5,201 nt of DNA. Source: DATDOY01 sp035293045. GTDB lineage: Bacteria > Actinomycetota > Acidimicrobiia > IMCC26256 > JACPCJ01. Shown one piece after another: positions 3,918 to 5,201 of the stretch. The stretch is taken from positions 1-5,201 of the forward strand of contig DATDOY010000258.1 in NCBI GenBank assembly GCA_035293045.1. Direction: 5' to 3'. The translations under genes and the position numbers were made by a program. The notes beneath the pieces were generated by a model that saw only the letters and a program-made list of their open reading frames with translations, was not told the origin of the DNA and did not search any database. Position 1 is the stretch's first letter; each line of letters opens with the position of its first letter.

Positions 3918-5201
3918 GCACTGCGCCAAGGCGGGTTGCCCGCTCCCTCGTGGCGGCGGCGTGTGGTGTCGGGCTGATCGTGGGGGCACCGGCCTCCGCG
4001 ATCACGCCCGACCCGGCGAGCGCCGAGTCGGCGCGCCGCGGCGCCGCGTACCTCGCCACGACCCAGGGCGGTGATGGCTCGACACCCGACGGCTGGCCGG
4101 CCAACGCCGTCGCCGAGACGGTCGTGGCGCTGGTGGCCGGCGGGGCCCCGGCGGGCGCCATCGCCGATGCCGTTGACTTTCTCGCCGACGAGGCCCTTGA
4201 CGAAGTCAACGGGGTGTCCAACTCGAAGAAGGGGCCGTATGCCGGCCGGATCGTGTCGGGCCTGGTGGCAGCGGGCGAGAACCCGCGCGCCTTCGCGGGG
4301 ACCGACTTCGTGGCGCTCCTCCTGTCGTTCTTCAACCCGGTCACGGGAGGGTTCGGCGGCGACAACATCTACGCCGACGGCCTGGCCATGCTCGGGGTCC
4401 TCGCGGCGGGCGAACCGCTGCCGGATGCGGCCGTGACGCGACTGACGCTCAACCAATGCGACGACGGGGGGTGGTCGTATCACGTCGGGTGCACCGGCCC
4501 GAGCGACACCGACACGACGGTGCTGGCGATGTCGGTCCTTGCCGCCAAGATCGGACCGGGTGCCTCCGAAGTCGGCGACGCCCGGGAGTGGTTGCTCGAC
4601 ACGCAGAACGCCACCGGCGGCTGGGGGTTTCAAGACGCCAACCCCGACAGCGCCAACTCCACGGCGCTCGCCCTCTCCGGCATCACGGCGCTTGGTGAGC
4701 ATCCCGGCGCGTCGCCGTGGACGGCGGGCGACCGGAACCCGCTCGAGGCGCTGCGCTCGCTCCAACTCGATTCGGGCGCGTTTCAAAAGGAGGCTCCCGA
4801 GCCTGGGTCCGAGCCCGAGCCGAACAACTACGCCACCGTGCAGGCCGTGCCGGGTGTCGCGGGGTGGGCGTACCCGGTCTCGCCGGCGGCGCCCGGACCC
4901 TCGCCATCGGTTCCGTCGACCCGATCTGGGAGTGGGCCCGGATCGCGGTCGCCACCCACCGAGGCCGGGAACTCCGCCATCGGCAGAACCAACGGCGAGG
5001 ACGGCGGAACCGTTGGGCCCGGGTCGGCGGGGGAGCGTGGTGGCCCGCTCGGCGCGGACGACGAGCGTGGGTCTGGCCGCACGCAGGTCATGGGTGTCTC
5101 GCGGCGCGCCGTCAACTCGTTGATGGGCGAGCCCGAGCGAGGGGGGACCCCTGGGGCGAGGGTCGCGATCGACCCGACGTCCTCCTCGCCGGCCGGGACG
5201 G
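3908..5201 (+). CDS. Secreted squalene-cyclase-repeat (alpha6/alpha6 toroid) protein, transcobalamin alpha-domain-like (partial)
   Basis: The frame is open for 431 codons to the window end with no stop. GTG 3908 overlaps the DUF4430 gene by 10 nt and gives a good signal peptide (PRRVARSL, hydrophobic core, GAPASA cleaved about residue 31). No strong Shine-Dalgarno is seen, which suits translational coupling; GTG 3887 and 3950 are other candidates. About six repeats follow (roughly residues 40-325), with turns such as TGGFGGD (146-152), NQCDDGGWSY (182-191), TQNATGGWGF (232-241) and LDSGAF (287-292), each followed by a helix such as TALALSGITALG. The last repeat has NNYATVQAVPGVAG. This is the prenyltransferase/squalene oxidase fold, also used by the transcobalamin alpha domain. 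Catalytic DxDD-type motifs of terpene cyclases are not apparent. Residues about 326-431 are a Pro/Ser/Gly-rich linker, perhaps leading to a surface anchor beyond the window. Role in B12 capture is inferred from context. Confidence 0.75.
   Translation, partial: MPLSTAPRRVARSLVAAACGVGLIVGAPASAITPDPASAESARRGAAYLATTQGGDGSTPDGWPANAVAETVVALVAGGAPAGAIADAVDFLADEALDEVNGVSNSKKGPYAGRIVSGLVAAGENPRAFAGTDFVALLLSFFNPVTGGFGGDNIYADGLAMLGVLAAGEPLPDAAVTRLTLNQCDDGGWSYHVGCTGPSDTDTTVLAMSVLAAKIGPGASEVGDAREWLLDTQNATGGWGFQDANPDSANSTALALSGITALGEHPGASPWTAGDRNPLEALRSLQLDSGAFQKEAPEPGSEPEPNNYATVQAVPGVAGWAYPVSPAAPGPSPSVPSTRSGSGPGSRSPPTEAGNSAIGRTNGEDGGTVGPGSAGERGGPLGADDERGSGRTQVMGVSRRAVNSLMGEPERGGTPGARVAIDPTSSSPAGT

Noticed and set aside
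3914..4786. A 290-codon minus-strand frame opposite the toroid gene
   Set aside because: It is Arg/Gly-rich with no motifs, opposite a gene with clear repeats and a signal peptide.
1..5201. CRISPR arrays, insertion sequences, tRNA or rRNA genes
   Set aside because: I saw no spaced direct-repeat array, no transposase-like protein and no tRNA or rRNA signature on either strand.

Overview
The window is very GC-rich, with strongly GC-biased third codon positions, and every recognisable gene lies on the + strand. The base composition, the GTG start, two TANNNT-N7-ATG (leaderless-type) gene starts and the cobalamin gene style suggest a high-GC actinobacterium, perhaps of the Acidimicrobiia kind. 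That placement is inference; no rRNA or other marker is present.

Region 1 (1-1444) looks like a small thiol, selenium or arsenic neighbourhood. It begins with the C-terminal end of a major facilitator superfamily (MFS) transporter. The transporter overlaps by ATGA with an ArsM-like SAM-dependent methyltransferase. That gene reads straight through an in-frame TGA at 807-809, exactly where relatives have the Cys of the GCxAGA motif. A compact hairpin with a G-rich loop follows 16 nt later, as expected of a bacterial SECIS element. I therefore annotate one 257-aa selenoprotein (204-977) rather than a gene ending at 809. A perfect 21-bp inverted repeat (986-1032) closes the unit. An ArsC-type arsenate reductase-like gene (1094-1444) follows.

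Region 2 (1492-3158) holds a CbiG-CbiH fusion of corrin ring biosynthesis, apparently leaderless, followed by a terminator-like hairpin.

Region 3 (3159-5201) begins with a cobalamin riboswitch (about 3217-3333) in a 359-base leader. The leader also holds a possible 9-codon upstream ORF and a sequence able to mask the next ribosome binding site. Downstream are two exported proteins in overlapping genes. The first is a small six-cysteine DUF4430 protein, the family of the transcobalamin C-terminal beta domain. The second has squalene-cyclase-type repeats of the alpha6/alpha6 toroid class, followed by a long Pro/Ser/Gly-rich tail that runs off the window. Together they resemble the two domains of animal transcobalamin or intrinsic factor split into two genes and placed under B12 control. 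The natural reading is a secreted or surface cobalamin capture system that operates when B12 is scarce, next to an endogenous corrin synthesis gene.

The two best leads are the selenocysteine methyltransferase that has lost the other ArsM cysteines, and the split transcobalamin-like pair with its unusual leader.
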